This document shows, one piece after another, positions 17,416-24,823 of a DNA stretch of 64,000 nt. The stretch comes from Streptomyces sennicomposti. GTDB taxonomy: Bacteria > Actinomycetota > Actinomycetes > Streptomycetales > Streptomycetaceae. Location of the stretch: positions 1-64,000 of the forward strand of contig NZ_JAIOAB010000008.1 in assembly GCF_019890635.1 (NCBI RefSeq). The letters run 5' to 3'. The notes beneath the pieces were generated by a model. That model did not search any database. It was not told the DNA's origin and was given only the letters and a program-made list of their open reading frames with translations. The stretch's first letter is position 1, and each line of letters starts with the position of its first letter. The translations under genes and the position numbers were made by a program.

Positions 17416-18831
17416 GTGGCCACTCACCCCGCGTCCCGCGATGAGGCACGACAGCCAGCCGAGTCCACCCACCCCGTCGACGAGAAACTCCCCCCGCTCA
17501 AAATGGCGACCAGCGGCCTGCAGCACGTGGCCGCCATGTACGCGGGTGTGGTCGCCCCGCCCCTGATCGTCGGCGCGGCCGTCGGCCTGTCCGGCACCGA
17601 ACTGACCTTCCTCACCGGAGCCTGCCTGTTCACGGCCGGTCTCGCCACCTTCCTGCAGACGCTGGGCATCTGGAAGATCGGCGCCCGGCTGCCCTTCGTC
17701 AACGGCGTCACCTTCGCCGGCGTCGCCCCCATGACCGCGATCGTCGCCTCCACCAAGGACAAGTCCGACGCGCTGCCGATCATCTTCGGCGCGGTCATCG
17801 TCGCCGGCCTCCTCGGCTTCCTGGCCGCACCCGTCTTCTGCAAGGCGGTCCGCTTCTTCCCGCCCGTGGTCACCGGCACCGTCATCACCCTGATCGGCGT
17901 CTCCCTGCTGCCCGTCGCCTTCGGCTGGGCACAAGGCCCGAACCCGGCCGCACACGACTACGGCTCCGCGAAATTCCTCACCCTGGCCGGCATCACCCTC
18001 GTCATCGTTCTGCTGCTGCGCCGCTTCACCCGCGGCTTCGTCAAGCAGATCGCCGTCCTGCTCGGCCTGATCGCCGGCACGATCATCGCGATACCCTTCG
18101 GCGTCACCGACTTCGGCCCGGTCGCCGACGCCGACGTGGTCGGCTTCCCCACCCCGTTCCACTTCGGCGCGCCGCAGTTCCACATCGCGGCGATCGTGTC
18201 GATGTGCGTGGTGATGGTGGTCTCCATGACCGAGTCCACCGCCGACATGCTCGCCCTCGGCGAGGTCGTCGAACGCCCCGCGAACGAGGACACCATCAAG
18301 GCGGGCCTGCGCGCCGACACCCTCGGCTCCGCCCTCAGCCCCCTGTTCAACGGCTTCATGTGCAGCGCCTTCGCACAGAACATCGGCCTGGTGGCCATGA
18401 CCCGCATCCGCAGCCGCTTCGTCGTCGCCTTCGGCGGCGGCTTCCTGGTCCTGATGGGCCTGTGCCCGATGGCGGCCTCGCTGATCGCCGTCGTCCCGCG
18501 CCCGGTGCTCGGCGGCGCGGGCGTGGTGCTGTTCGGGTCGGTCGCCGCCAGCGGCATCCAGACCCTGGCCCGGGCCGGCCTCGACAAGGACAACAACGTC
18601 CTGATCGTGGCCGTCTCCCTGGCCGTCGGCGTCATCCCGATCACCGTCCCGGAGTTCTACCACGCCTTCCCGGAGACGGCCCGGATCGTCCTGGACTCCG
18701 GCATCTCCACCGGCTGCGTCGCCGCCGTCGTCCTGAACCTGGTCTTCAACCACCTCGGCAAGTCCCGCAAGGAGGAACGGGACGTCACCCACCCCATGGA
18801 GGCGGGCGAGGAGATCGCCGTCGTGCACTGA
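17416..18831 (+). CDS. NCS2-family purine permease, second copy
   Basis: A 471-residue paralogue of the permease at 14316. It shares the N-terminal HPVDEKLPPLKMATSGLQHV and AAMYAGVVAPPLIVG, and the site region MTESTADMLALGEVV. It keeps its own start (GTG at 17416 after CCGGAGGAG) and is separated from the deaminase by two hairpins, so it probably has its own promoter. Two similar carriers around one deaminase suggest different purine specificities; the sequence alone does not say which. Confidence 0.9.
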   Translation: MATHPASRDEARQPAESTHPVDEKLPPLKMATSGLQHVAAMYAGVVAPPLIVGAAVGLSGTELTFLTGACLFTAGLATFLQTLGIWKIGARLPFVNGVTFAGVAPMTAIVASTKDKSDALPIIFGAVIVAGLLGFLAAPVFCKAVRFFPPVVTGTVITLIGVSLLPVAFGWAQGPNPAAHDYGSAKFLTLAGITLVIVLLLRRFTRGFVKQIAVLLGLIAGTIIAIPFGVTDFGPVADADVVGFPTPFHFGAPQFHIAAIVSMCVVMVVSMTESTADMLALGEVVERPANEDTIKAGLRADTLGSALSPLFNGFMCSAFAQNIGLVAMTRIRSRFVVAFGGGFLVLMGLCPMAASLIAVVPRPVLGGAGVVLFGSVAASGIQTLARAGLDKDNNVLIVAVSLAVGVIPITVPEFYHAFPETARIVLDSGISTGCVAAVVLNLVFNHLGKSRKEERDVTHPMEAGEEIAVVH

Positions 18832-18851
18832 GGGCACCCGCGGAAGCCTTG

Positions 18852-18887
18852 AGGGGTACGGCCCGGCGACCACCGGGCCGTACCCCT
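18852..18887. terminator. Bidirectional terminator
   Basis: Perfect 15-bp arms at 18852-18866 and 18873-18887 with a 6-base loop. It lies between the convergent permease and thioesterase genes, followed on the plus strand by TTTCCC. Confidence 0.85.
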
Positions 18888-18909
18888 TTCCCGCGTCCCG
18901 TACGCCGCT

Positions 18910-19332
18910 CTACAGGCCGAACAGGCCCGGGTCGGCGGCGAGTTCCTTGAAGTGCTCCTGGGGAGCGGCGACCAGCTTGCGCGTCTTCAGGTCCAGCAGG
19001 CCGCCGACGGCGGTGATCTCGGCGGCCACCGTGCCGTCGGTCTTGCGGACCGTCTGCTCGATGCGGAACGTCTTGCCGCCCGCCCACGAGAACGCGCAGG
19101 TGATGTCGATCTCGTCGCCCGCCAGCAGCTCCCTGCGGTAGCGGATCGTGGTCTCCAGCGCCACCGGACCCACGCCCCGCGCGACCAGCCCGGTCTGGGT
19201 GATCCCGGCCGCTTCGAGCAGCGACCAGCGGGCGTGCTCCGCGTAGTTGAGGTACACGGCCTGATTGACGTGGCCCTGCGTATCGGTCTCGTACCCCCGC
19301 ACGGTCACCCGCACGGAAAACGGCTCGCTCAC
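18910..19332 (-). CDS. Acyl-CoA thioesterase, hotdog fold (4HBT type)
   Basis: A 140-residue single hotdog domain with the YbgC/4HBT signature VRGYETDTQGHVNQAVYLNYAEHAR, where the Asp and the following His-Val-Asn form the usual active-site turn. It would hydrolyse an acyl-CoA; the substrate is unknown. The GTG at 19332 has AAGGGGA upstream; a longer frame to 19668 is arginine-rich antisense sequence. It is convergent with the permease and unrelated to the purine genes. Confidence 0.82.
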   Translation of the reverse strand: MSEPFSVRVTVRGYETDTQGHVNQAVYLNYAEHARWSLLEAAGITQTGLVARGVGPVALETTIRYRRELLAGDEIDITCAFSWAGGKTFRIEQTVRKTDGTVAAEITAVGGLLDLKTRKLVAAPQEHFKELAADPGLFGL

Positions 19333-19403
19333 GGCATCCCCTTCGCAGCGTCTCGCATGTCGATTCCCCCCGATGTCACTCGCCCCCGATCCTGGCACGC
19401 CGG

Positions 19404-20063
19404 TCACACCCGGCGCGGGGACGCCAGCAGATACCTGGCCCGGGTCCGCGGCTCGGTGTACTCCCCGGCCTGCCACCCCGCCCGCTCCAGCGCGGCCCCG
19501 CACGCCCGCAGCGCCTCGCCGTCCGGGCCGTACACGGCGACCGCCTCCGGCTGCGCGGTCGCCCGCACCCGGTACCCGTCGTCCCCGTCCGGTCCGGCGG
19601 GACGGCACCCGGCCGCCTCCAGGGCCAGCGCGGCGGCCCGCACCAGATGCGTACGCTCCCACCCGCACGGGCGGTCCGGGCTGCCGTCCGGATTGGTCAT
19701 CCGCCGCAGCTCCAGCAGCCCCTGCCAGGCGCTGTGCACCTCGCGGACGCGGGCGGGGTCGCCGTGCGGAGACGCCGCCCGGTCCTCGCCCCCGACGCGG
19801 GCGGCGAAGACCCCGCCGGAAGCGTCCTCAGGGGCGGTGGCCGCGTCCGTGGCGGCGGCGGAGCCGTCCGGCTCGGGCTCCGCCTCCCGTATCCGGTGTC
19901 CGGCCGGGGTGAGGAAGTGGTCGTGCGGCGGGCGCGGGTGCCGGAACGCGAGCCCCCGCTTGACCAGCGCGTCGAGCTGCGCCGGGGTGCCGCGCAGCCG
20001 CCCGGTCACCGGGTCGGCCGCGTCGATGACACGGCGCTGCGCCGCCGTGGGCGGTCGTGTCAC
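19404..20063 (-). CDS. Hypothetical protein (219 aa)
   Basis: No family recognised with confidence. The N-terminal 60 residues (TRPPTAAQRRVIDAADPVTG, then LDALVKRGLAFRHPRP) look like a small winged-helix or domain of the helix-turn-helix type. The middle is Asp/Ala-rich and the C-terminal part contains alternating alpha/beta segments. The GTG start at 20063 follows GGGAGGGAGG; the frame extends to 20129 without support. It is cytoplasmic by appearance and stands alone between the thioesterase and the phosphatase. Confidence 0.6.
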   Translation of the reverse strand: MTRPPTAAQRRVIDAADPVTGRLRGTPAQLDALVKRGLAFRHPRPPHDHFLTPAGHRIREAEPEPDGSAAATDAATAPEDASGGVFAARVGGEDRAASPHGDPARVREVHSAWQGLLELRRMTNPDGSPDRPCGWERTHLVRAAALALEAAGCRPAGPDGDDGYRVRATAQPEAVAVYGPDGEALRACGAALERAGWQAGEYTEPRTRARYLLASPRRV

Positions 20064-20175
20064 GGCGTCCTCCCTCCCCGTGGCCGCAGCAGCATGGACG
20101 AGTGGGCCGGGAAAGTTCTCCCGACCCACTCAGAAGGCTACGACCCGGGTCTGACAACGCCCCGGGAGCCGGCCG

Positions 20176-20793
20176 TCAGTCCGAGGTCTCGACCGGTGCG
20201 GGGGGCCGGATGTTCCAGCCCGCGATCACCGGCCGGTCGTGCTCGGTGCCCAGCCGGCACACGGTCCCCGTGGCCAGCTGGAACAGCGCGCCCGCCGACG
20301 GCGGCAGACCGAGCCGCCGCGCGGTGAGCACCCGGAGGAAGTGGCCGTGCGCGACCAGCAGCACGACGCCTTCCGTGTTGGCGAACGCGGCATCCACCTT
20401 CGCCAGCATCCGGTCGGCCCGCTCGCCGACCTGCTCCACGGACTCTCCGGGATGTTCCGGCGGACCCGGCGCCACCCCGTCCGTGAACAGGAACCAGCCC
20501 GGCCGCGTCCGCTGGATCTCGGGCGTGGTGACGCCCTCGTAGCCGCCGTAGTCCCACTCGTGCAGATCCGCGTCGACGCGCGCGTCGTGCACGCCGATCA
20601 GCTCGGCCGTCTCCCGCGCCCGCAGCAACGGGCTGACGAAGGCCGCGCCGATGCGGTGCGAGCGGATCAGCGGCACGAGCCGCCGGGCCTCCTCGCGGCC
20701 GTGCTCGGTGAGCGGCACGTCCGTGCAGCCGGTGTGCCGCCCGGAGCGCGACCACTCGGTCTCCCCGTGCCGGACGAGAAAGAGGTCACCCAC
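20176..20793 (-). CDS. Histidine phosphatase superfamily protein (phosphoglycerate-mutase-like)
   Basis: A 205-residue phosphatase with the phosphohistidine motif LVRHGETEWSRSGRHTG at residues 6-22, the second arginine region SPLLRARETAEL, and the C-terminal VLLVAHGHFLRVL histidine. The length and YGGYEG element fit the broad-specificity acid phosphatase/CobC-like branch. The substrate is not predictable. Confidence 0.85.
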   Translation of the reverse strand: MGDLFLVRHGETEWSRSGRHTGCTDVPLTEHGREEARRLVPLIRSHRIGAAFVSPLLRARETAELIGVHDARVDADLHEWDYGGYEGVTTPEIQRTRPGWFLFTDGVAPGPPEHPGESVEQVGERADRMLAKVDAAFANTEGVVLLVAHGHFLRVLTARRLGLPPSAGALFQLATGTVCRLGTEHDRPVIAGWNIRPPAPVETSD

Positions 20794-20888
20794 GTGCGCT
20801 GTTCCTTCCCTGACGTCGCCGAAGACACCCTGTCACGTGCCGGGTACCCCCGCAGCCGGGACTGCGCCGTACGGCCGGTAGGGGCGTT

Positions 20889-21086
20889 TCAGCACTCGGC
20901 GGCGTAGGGAAGGAACGCGGCCCACCCCTCCGGGGCGAAGGCGAGGTGGGGACGGCGCGTGTCCTTGGAGTCACGGACGTGGACGGTCCGGGGGGTGTGG
21001 GCGACCTCTACGCACTCGGGGCCGTCGTTGGTGCTGTAGCTGCTCTTGAACCAGTTCAGGGTGGGCTCGGACGAGTGAGCTGACAT
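20889..21086 (-). CDS. DUF397 protein, downstream copy
   Basis: A 65-residue DUF397 protein: LNWFKSSYSTNDGPECVEVA, then VHVRDSKDT and a C-terminal LAFAPEGWAAFL. DUF397 proteins accompany XRE/DUF5753 regulators and ATP-binding proteins in loci affecting Streptomyces development; their biochemistry is unclear. Its ATG overlaps the stop of the upstream paralogue by one base (TGATG). It shares 36 identical bases with that copy, 200 bp apart. Confidence 0.88.
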   Translation of the reverse strand: MSAHSSEPTLNWFKSSYSTNDGPECVEVAHTPRTVHVRDSKDTRRPHLAFAPEGWAAFLPYAAEC

Positions 21087-21295
21087 CAGATGAGTCCTCC
21101 GACGTTCTCGATGAAGGTGGTCCACTGGTGGGGGTGAAAGGCGAGCTGCGGGCCTTGCATGGACTTGGAGTCGCGCACGTGGATGGTCTTGGGTGCGTAG
21201 GCGACCTCGACGCACGAGGGGCCGTCGTTGGTGCTGTAGCTGCTCTTGAACCAAGCGAGTTCGCTACTTCTCTCGGCCGAGGGCTTCGCGGTCAT
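21086..21295 (-). CDS. DUF397 protein, upstream copy
   Basis: A 69-residue DUF397 protein: LAWFKSSYSTNDGPSCVEVA, then IHVRDSKSMQGPQLAF. It follows the XRE regulator with a 4-base overlap and precedes its near-duplicate. It probably arose by tandem duplication within the operon. Confidence 0.88.
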   Translation of the reverse strand: MTAKPSAERSSELAWFKSSYSTNDGPSCVEVAYAPKTIHVRDSKSMQGPQLAFHPHQWTTFIENVGGLI

Positions 21296-22143
21296 GTCTC
21301 TTCCAGCACTTTCTTGATGAAGTCCCGCGATCTACGGGGCGTGAGAGCCTGCGCCCGGATGATCCCATAGCGCATCTCAAGGATCTGGACCTCCCTCGGG
21401 TCCGAGATCACACGGCTGATGAGCTGGACTTCGTTCAGCCCCACCGTCTTGCCGTTCTTGAGACGCAGCAGACGGAACGAGCCCGCGAGACCAGCGTTGT
21501 CCTCACAACCCAACGGCAGTACCTGAATGTCGATGTGGCGGGCATGCCCTACTTCCAACAGGCGTTCGAGTTGGTCACGCATCACCATTCTGCCCCCGAT
21601 GGGTCGCCGCAGGGTCGCCTCGTCCTGAACGAAATTGCAGACGGGCTTCGCGGTCGAGCACTCGATGATCTGCTGGCGGGCGAGTCGGGCGGCGACCTGC
21701 CGCTCCAACTCCTCCTCAGGTAGCGGGGGCCGACGCGCCTCGTACAGGGCGCGGGCATAATCGGGAGTCTGGAGGAGCCCGTCGATGACGGAGGTCTCGT
21801 ACGATCCCATCTCGATGGCCTCCGCCTCCAACTTTTTTACGTCCCGCACCTTCTTCGGGAACCGAGCTTCTTCTACGTCCTTCAGCAACTCAAGGATGAG
21901 CCCGCCTGCACCGAGTACCCGATCAGCCTCACCGAGGAACTGCTCACTCGGCGCCCGCCGCCCCCGCTCCACCGAGGAGACCTGTTCCTCGCTGTAACCG
22001 ATGGCCGCGCCCAGCTCGGCCTGGGTCAGCCCCGCGCGCTCGCGGAACTTCTTGATGATCCTGCCGACCGTCCGGAGGACCGCCGCCGACTCCTCATCGT
22101 CCCAGCCCGCTTCCATCGCGTCGCCGAACTCCATCGCACCCAC
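21292..22143 (-). CDS. XRE-family regulator with DUF5753 domain
   Basis: A 283-residue regulator. Residues ~25-80 form a Cro/C1 helix-turn-helix (IIKKFRERAGLTQAELGAAIGYSEEQVSSVERGRR). The rest is a DUF5753 ligand/partner domain with IDGLLQTPDYARAL and IDIQVLP. This combination with DUF397 downstream and an ATP-binding protein divergent is a recurring Streptomyces regulatory module. It is translationally coupled to the first DUF397 gene. Confidence 0.9.
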   Translation of the reverse strand: MGAMEFGDAMEAGWDDEESAAVLRTVGRIIKKFRERAGLTQAELGAAIGYSEEQVSSVERGRRAPSEQFLGEADRVLGAGGLILELLKDVEEARFPKKVRDVKKLEAEAIEMGSYETSVIDGLLQTPDYARALYEARRPPLPEEELERQVAARLARQQIIECSTAKPVCNFVQDEATLRRPIGGRMVMRDQLERLLEVGHARHIDIQVLPLGCEDNAGLAGSFRLLRLKNGKTVGLNEVQLISRVISDPREVQILEMRYGIIRAQALTPRRSRDFIKKVLEET

Positions 22144-22301
22144 GCTCCGACACCTCCCGTACCTTGCCCGATCCCAACTCCCCGCCGATCCGCGGCGTAA
22201 CGCGGCGCTGCCCGTACAGACCCGGACGGCACCCGGACAGTGACGCTGCGTACCGTCGTCGTCGCTGTGCAGCGTAGTGACGAGCCGCCACGCTGGGTGA
22301 C

Positions 22302-22766
22302 ATGAACGCCGAGATCTCCACCCCCGGGTGGACCGCAGAATCCCTCGCGCCCACGGGGCACTTCACGATCCGTCTGTCGGCGACGCCGAGGGGCGCACGA
22401 CTGGCCCGCCGCCTGGCGACCCAGCAACTGGCGGACTGGGGCTGGGGGTACGAGACGGAGGCGAGCGGGACGGTCGCCCTGCTGGTCGCGGAGCTGACCG
22501 CGAACGCGGTGCGGCACGGCCGGGTGCGGGGCCGGGACTTCCGCATGTCGCTGACCCTGCACGCGGCGGACCCGGCGCTGCGGATCGAGGTCACGGACGC
22601 GAGGCCGGACCACCGCCCGCCCACGCCGGGCACGCTCCCGCAGTCGCCGCCGGACGAGGAGTCGGGCCGGGGTCTGCTGCTGGTGGAGGCCCTGTCGACC
22701 CACTGGGGAGTGACGAACGGGGACCCGTACACGAAGACGGTCTGGTGCGAGGTCCTCCTGAACTGA
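22302..22766 (+). CDS. ATP-binding protein, anti-sigma-factor/RsbW-like GHKL fold
   Basis: A 154-residue HATPase_c_2 protein. The N-box is ELTANAVRHGRV near residue 65. The G1/G2 region appears as TDARPDHRPP and SGRGLLLVEALSTHWGV. Such proteins act as small serine kinases/anti-sigma factors or partners of XRE/DUF397 loci. It is divergent from the XRE gene by 158 bp. The 3' two-thirds of the gene is duplicated almost perfectly at 30370-30739. Confidence 0.88.
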   Translation: MNAEISTPGWTAESLAPTGHFTIRLSATPRGARLARRLATQQLADWGWGYETEASGTVALLVAELTANAVRHGRVRGRDFRMSLTLHAADPALRIEVTDARPDHRPPTPGTLPQSPPDEESGRGLLLVEALSTHWGVTNGDPYTKTVWCEVLLN

Positions 22767-22790
22767 CCGCGTCACCGCAGGCGCGTGGCC
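22405..22790 (+). repeat. Direct repeat, left copy (ATP-binding gene 3' part)
   Basis: Matches 30370-30753. I see two substitutions across the first ~370 bases, then weaker similarity after the stop codon including a 2-base gap. The left copy belongs to the intact ATP-binding gene. Confidence 0.93.
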
Positions 22791-22836
22791 CCCGGCCCCG
22801 CCGCGAAATGAGGGTGCGGGCGCCGTGGGCCCCTGC

Positions 22837-22842
22837 TAGCGT
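22837..22842 (+). promoter_or_regulatory. -10 element of the thrS-like leader transcript
   Basis: TAGCGT at 22837-22842 lies 7 bases before the leader-peptide ATG (22850). That spacing would start transcription at or next to the A of the ATG, giving a leaderless mRNA. No good -35 hexamer is visible. Confidence 0.5.
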
Positions 22843-22849
22843 CCGGGGC

Positions 22850-22900
22850 ATGAAGCGCGCTGCGATGACGACGACGCCGGAGAGTGTCCCGGCGCGCTGA
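22850..22900 (+). CDS. Threonine-rich leader peptide (16 aa)
   Basis: The peptide reads MKRAAMTTTPESVPAR and ends at TGA 22898-22900. Three consecutive ACG threonine codons at 22868-22876 precede, by 13 bases after the stop, a perfect terminator-type hairpin. Downstream is a threonyl-tRNA synthetase homologue. This is the classical arrangement of ribosome-mediated attenuation, where scarcity of charged tRNA-Thr stalls the ribosome. A possible competing pairing is CCCGG (22888-22892) with CCGGG in the terminator stem (22922-22926). Expression is inferred, not shown. Confidence 0.6.
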   Translation: MKRAAMTTTPESVPAR

Positions 22901-22913
22901 CCGATGTCTCAGT

Positions 22914-22947
22914 CCGAAGCCCCGGGGCGAGTGCCCCGGGGCTTCGG
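22914..22947 (+). terminator. Attenuator hairpin before the thrS-like gene
   Basis: Perfect 15-bp arms, 22914-22928 and 22933-22947, with loop GAGT. It is located between the leader peptide and the synthetase start at 22986. There is no pronounced T-run after it, as is common in this genus. Confidence 0.75.
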
Positions 22948-22985
22948 CTTGCGGTCGCTCGCCCGATGTCCGCGAGGAGACCGCC

Positions 22986-24212
22986 ATGCACGACCACCGC
23001 AAGCTCGGCCGTGAGCTGGACCTGTTCGACACCGACCCGCTGCTGGGCGCGGGGCTGCCGTACTGGCTGCCCGACGGCGCGACCGTACGGCACACCCTGG
23101 AGGAGTACATCCGCGACGCCGAGCGGCGGGCGGGCTACCGGCACGTGTACTCGCCGGTCCTCGGCAAACGCGAGCTGTACGAGATCTCCGGGCACTGGGA
23201 TCACTACAGCGACGACATGTTCCCGCCGATGGACCTCGGCGGGGAGCAGGTCGTGCTGCGGCCGAGCCTGTGCCCGCACCACGCGGTGATCTACCGCTCC
23301 CGCGCGCACAGTTACCGCGAGCTGCCGCTGCGGATGGCCGAGCTGGGCGGCATGTACCGCTCCGAACTGTCGGGCGTCCTCGGCGGATTGACCCGGGTAC
23401 GGGCGATCCAGCTCAACGACGCGCACATCTTCTGCACCCTGGACCAGGTCGCCGAGGAGGCGGGGGCCGCGCTGGAGATGATCCGCCGGGCGTACGAGGC
23501 GCTGGGCATCACCCCGGCCCGCTACCGCCTCTCCCTCCCGGGCCCCGGCGGCAAGTACGTGGCCGCACCGGAGAAGTGGCGGCGCGCCACCGCCCTGCTG
23601 ACCGAGGTCCTCGACCGCTCGGGGCTGCCCTACGAGGCGGCCGAGGGCGAGGCCGCGTTCTACGGCCCGAAGATCGACGTCCAGGTCGCCGACAGCGCCG
23701 GCCGCGAGTCCACCCTGTCCACCGTGCAGGTCGACTTCCACCAGCCCGAGCGGTTCGACCTGCACTACATCGGCGCGGACGGGGCCAGGCACCGCCCGGT
23801 GATGGTGCACCGCAGCATCATCGGCAGCGTGGAGCGGGCCGTCGCCCATCTCGTCGAGGCGCACGGCGGAGCGTTCCCGGCCTGGCTGGCCCCGGTCCAA
23901 CTGGCCGTCCTGCCGGTCTCCGCCGCCGAACTGCCGCACGCCGAGGCTTTGGCCCGCCGCTGCACCGACCTCGGCCTGCGCGCCGAGATCGCGGCCCCGG
24001 AACGCGGAACCCTCGGCGCCCGCGTCCGCGCCTCCCGCCTGGTCCCGTACCAGGCCGTCATCGGCGCGAAGGAGGCCACCGACGACCACGTGTCCCTCCG
24101 CCTGCGCGACGGCCGCCGCCTGCCCCCACAGCCGACCACCGACGCCCTCACCCGCATCAACGCCTTGACCGCCTCCCACAACCCCGAGTTGTGGCCCGCC
24201 GTCAAGGCGTAA
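22986..24212 (+). CDS. Threonyl-tRNA synthetase-like protein lacking TGS and editing domains
   Basis: At 408 residues it is much shorter than normal ThrRS (~640-660). It begins directly with the class II catalytic domain (ELDLFDTDPLLGAGLPYWLPDG). Motif 2 (MYRSELSGVLGGLTRVRAIQ), motif 3 (VHRSIIGSVERAVAHL) and the anticodon-binding domain are present. The zinc triad that selects threonine is intact: Cys96, His147 and His275. The TGS and N2 editing domains are absent. It may be a second, resistance-type or stress ThrRS. The ATG at 22986 follows GAGGAGA; the longer frame to 22884 would run through the attenuator hairpin. Confidence 0.88.
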   Translation: MHDHRKLGRELDLFDTDPLLGAGLPYWLPDGATVRHTLEEYIRDAERRAGYRHVYSPVLGKRELYEISGHWDHYSDDMFPPMDLGGEQVVLRPSLCPHHAVIYRSRAHSYRELPLRMAELGGMYRSELSGVLGGLTRVRAIQLNDAHIFCTLDQVAEEAGAALEMIRRAYEALGITPARYRLSLPGPGGKYVAAPEKWRRATALLTEVLDRSGLPYEAAEGEAAFYGPKIDVQVADSAGRESTLSTVQVDFHQPERFDLHYIGADGARHRPVMVHRSIIGSVERAVAHLVEAHGGAFPAWLAPVQLAVLPVSAAELPHAEALARRCTDLGLRAEIAAPERGTLGARVRASRLVPYQAVIGAKEATDDHVSLRLRDGRRLPPQPTTDALTRINALTASHNPELWPAVKA

Positions 24213-24265
24213 CGGGCGCAGCGACCGCATACGCGTTAGCCGTCGTCCTGCCTCCGGCCTGGACC

Positions 24266-24823
24266 TCAGTCCACGCCTCGGAGGTACACCCGGCTGTGCT
24301 GAGCGTCGAGCGGATGCACGGCGGCGCTGAGCGAGTTCAAGTCTCCCTGGCAGGGGGCGCACACCGGCCCTTCGGTGACGTCGGCGAGCGCCTCGGGCTC
24401 GGGCAGTCCGAGGTGGGCGAAGGGAGTGGTCGGTTCGCCGTCACCGGCGGAGGAGAGGGCGTGCGCGCGGTGCGACAGAGGGCTGTCGGGCCGCAGTTCC
24501 CGGACGAACGCCTCGGTGTCTTCCTTGGGCAGCGTGAACGCGAGCAGTAGCCCGTCGTCCTGGAAACCCTTCTGGTAGGCGGCCCGTACATCCGTTGCTC
24601 GCGCCGGGATCGTCGTACGCATACGTCGAGCCACCTCCGCCGGCGTCGTCCCCTCGACCCAGTACGGCACCCGCCGCCCAACGTCCGATTTCCCACGCCC
24701 GGAATCGTGCTGAGTCGGACCGGACGAGCACGCCCCCAACGCGCACACCAGCACGACACCCACCACCGCTCCGACCGCCCGGCCCGGGCCCCACGGCGCC
24801 GCGCGCAAGAATCGGTCCCTCAC
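24266..24823 (-). CDS. Lipoprotein of unknown function
   Basis: A 185-residue secreted lipoprotein. The N-terminal basic and hydrophobic segment ends in lipobox LGAC. The mature part starts after a Ser/Gly-rich stretch and contains GRRVPYWVEGTTPAEVARRMRTTIPARA, a motif repeated in the truncated copy at 30751-30920. It overlaps the upstream WXG-type gene by 4 bases. Its place behind a probable exported effector suggests an accessory or immunity role; that is speculation from gene order. Confidence 0.75.
   Translation of the reverse strand: MRDRFLRAAPWGPGRAVGAVVGVVLVCALGACSSGPTQHDSGRGKSDVGRRVPYWVEGTTPAEVARRMRTTIPARATDVRAAYQKGFQDDGLLLAFTLPKEDTEAFVRELRPDSPLSHRAHALSSAGDGEPTTPFAHLGLPEPEALADVTEGPVCAPCQGDLNSLSAAVHPLDAQHSRVYLRGVD

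Noticed and set aside
22884..22985. Longer start for the ThrRS-like gene
   Set aside because: It would translate through the attenuator hairpin; the ATG at 22986 has its own GAGGAGA site.
22850..22986. T-box riboswitch before the ThrRS-like gene
   Set aside because: The leader is far too short for a T-box and lacks a recognisable AGGGTGGNACCGCG-type core; leader-peptide attenuation fits better.
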